Assembly (NCBI GenBank): GCA_964569425.1
Contig: CAZMVD010000104.1
Coordinates: 1 to 15,296, forward strand
Direction: 5' to 3'
From: JACQXM01 sp964569425
GTDB lineage: Bacteria > Planctomycetota > Phycisphaerae > UBA1845
DNA: 15,296 nucleotides
Shown here in pieces: positions 14,307 to 15,296 of this stretch (position 1 is its first letter; the number at the start of each line of letters is the position of its first letter). The translations under genes and the position numbers were made by a program. The notes under the pieces were generated by a model. That model searched no databases. It saw only the letters and a list, made by a program, of their open reading frames with translations, and was not told the origin of the DNA.

Positions 14307-14379
14307 GCTGCTGTAGCTCAGCCGGTAGAGTGCGTCCTTGGTAAGGACGAGGTCACGGGTTCGATTCCCGTCAGCAGCT
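14307..14379 (+). tRNA. tRNA-Thr (anticodon GGT)
   Basis: A complete 73-nt cloverleaf. The acceptor arms GCTGCTG (14307-14313) and CAGCAGC (14372-14378) pair fully, with discriminator base T. The D-arm reads GCTCAGCCGGTAGAGT. The anticodon stem CGTCC/GGACG encloses loop TTGGTAA with anticodon GGT, which reads ACC (and ACU) threonine codons. The T-arm is ACGGG-TTCGATT-CCCGT. CCA is not encoded and must be added after processing. A tRNA-Thr directly upstream of tuf is a conserved arrangement in many bacteria, so co-transcription from the 14112 promoter is likely. Confidence 0.97.
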
Positions 14380-14534
14380 CTTGCCGCCGAATTCGCCGGG
14401 AGGTGTTCGTGCGGAACCCTGCGGCGGCCAGGCGGATGCGTGGTCAGCGGTGCCTGGTCGACGGAACCGGCTCGACCGCGAGACGTAATCGGAACAGGTA
14501 ACAGGTGGATTGTCACGATCGCCGAAGAGCGAGT

Positions 14535-14540
14535 GGAGGT
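14535..14540 (+). promoter_or_regulatory. Ribosome binding site of tuf
   Basis: GGAGGT lies nine bases before the ATG at 14550. It is one of the clearest Shine-Dalgarno sites in this window and fixes the tuf start. Confidence 0.8.
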
Positions 14541-14549
14541 AGGTAGTCG

Positions 14550-15296
14550 ATGGCCAAGGAAACATTCGAACGAAGTAAGCCGCACGTCAACGTGGGAACG
14601 ATCGGTCACGTCGATCATGGCAAAACGACGCTGACGGCGGCGATCGCATCGGTGCAGGCGGCGAAAGGATTCGGCAAGGCGGTTTCGTACGACGAAGTCG
14701 CGAAGGCTTCTGAATCCCAGGGTCGTCGCGACCCCACGAAGATTCTGACCATCGCCACGTCGCACGTGGAGTATCAGACGGACGAACGGCACTATGCGCA
14801 CATCGACTGCCCGGGTCACGCGGATTATGTGAAGAACATGATCACCGGGGCGGCGCAGATGGACGGGGCCATCCTGGTGGTTTCGGCGGCGGACGGCCCG
14901 ATGCCGCAAACGCGCGAGCACATTCTGCTAGCTCGTCAGGTGAACGTGCCCTTCCTGGTGGTTTTTCTGAACAAGATCGACCTGGTCGACGATCCGGAGC
15001 TACTGGAACTGGTCGAGATGGAAGTTCGCGAGCTGTTGACGAAGTATGACTATCCGGGTGACGAGATTCCGGTGATTCGCGGATCTTCGCTTCCGGCGCT
15101 GCAGAATCCCGGCGATGCGGAAAAGACAAAGTGCATCTCGGACCTGATGGCGGCGCTGGACAGCTACATTCCGCTGCCGAAGCGCGACGTGGACCAGCCG
15201 TTCCTGATGTCGGTGGAAGACGTGTTCAGCATCAAGGGGCGCGGCACGGTGGCCACGGGCCGTATCGAACGCGGCAAGGTCAAGGTCGGCGAGGAA
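14550..15296 (+). CDS. tuf: Elongation factor Tu, N-terminal 249 residues (runs off the right edge)
   Basis: EF-Tu is the GTPase that delivers aminoacyl-tRNA to the ribosome. All G-domain motifs are present: P-loop GHVDHGKT (19-26), DCPGH (86-90) including the catalytic histidine H90, NKID (141-144) and RGSSLPAL (177-184) as G5. Domain 2 begins near residue 215, with IKGRGTVATGRIERG (228-242). Switch I is unusual: the common EEKARGITI is replaced by SQGRRDPTKILTI (56-68), about five residues longer than in E. coli, though the magnesium-binding threonine is retained as T67. I recall comparable switch I sequences in other planctomycete EF-Tu proteins, which supports the lineage guess. The gene follows tRNA-Thr by 170 bases and shares its promoter. 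The C-terminal part lies outside the window. Confidence 0.98.
   Translation, partial: MAKETFERSKPHVNVGTIGHVDHGKTTLTAAIASVQAAKGFGKAVSYDEVAKASESQGRRDPTKILTIATSHVEYQTDERHYAHIDCPGHADYVKNMITGAAQMDGAILVVSAADGPMPQTREHILLARQVNVPFLVVFLNKIDLVDDPELLELVEMEVRELLTKYDYPGDEIPVIRGSSLPALQNPGDAEKTKCISDLMAALDSYIPLPKRDVDQPFLMSVEDVFSIKGRGTVATGRIERGKVKVGEE

Overview
The window looks like a chromosomal segment of a GC-rich planctomycete-type bacterium, possibly near Phycisphaerae. Four things suggest this: a Pkn-type Ser/Thr kinase, a large standalone prepilin-like protein with a GFTLIELL start, an exosortase-type C-terminal sorting signal, and an EF-Tu whose switch I lacks the usual RGITI signature. No insertion sequence, integrase, phage gene or CRISPR array is visible. 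Most content is ordinary housekeeping, envelope and signalling genes.

Layout. 1-418 (-) is the N-terminal part of a Ser/Thr kinase with a zinc-finger-like leader, cut by the window edge. 419-848 is a divergent intergenic region with an A/T tract and a perfect 17-bp palindrome. 849-1970 (+) is a prepilin-like protein followed by a textbook terminator. 2089-3963 (+) is a multi-pass GT-C-type (TMTC-like) membrane protein with C-terminal TPRs; its second loop contains an in-frame insert made of 7-nt tandem repeats. 3973-4230 (-) is a small conserved-looking protein. 4320-5534 (-) is a GHL10-type glycoside hydrolase lipoprotein and 5648-6559 (-) is MurQ, so these may form a cell-wall recycling unit. 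6745-8412 (-) is a receiver-GGDEF-HD hybrid whose HD-GYP motif has lost two expected metal-ligand histidines. 8636-9334 (-) is an HNH endonuclease. 9335-10070 is a long non-coding stretch with a plausible promoter and a structured leader for 10071-10817 (+), a secreted DUF4114-like protein with a PEP-CTERM-like tail and a strong terminator. 11023-12888 (-) is an unrecognised coiled-coil membrane protein, translationally coupled to the upstream aldo/keto reductase 12875-13828 (-). 13829-14306 is non-coding and carries a near-consensus sigma-70 promoter that drives tRNA-Thr(GGT) at 14307-14379 and then tuf (14550 to the window end).

How the genes relate. Several loci concern the envelope (prepilin, GT-C glycosyltransferase, MurQ with GHL10 hydrolase, exosortase substrate, coiled-coil membrane protein) and signalling (kinase, c-di-GMP hybrid). 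No single recognisable multi-gene defence or metabolic system is present. The items most worth following up are the EF-Tu switch I architecture, the repeat-derived insert in the glycosyltransferase, the degenerate HD-GYP module and the coupled reductase/coiled-coil gene pair. All assignments come from reading motifs by eye, without database searches.
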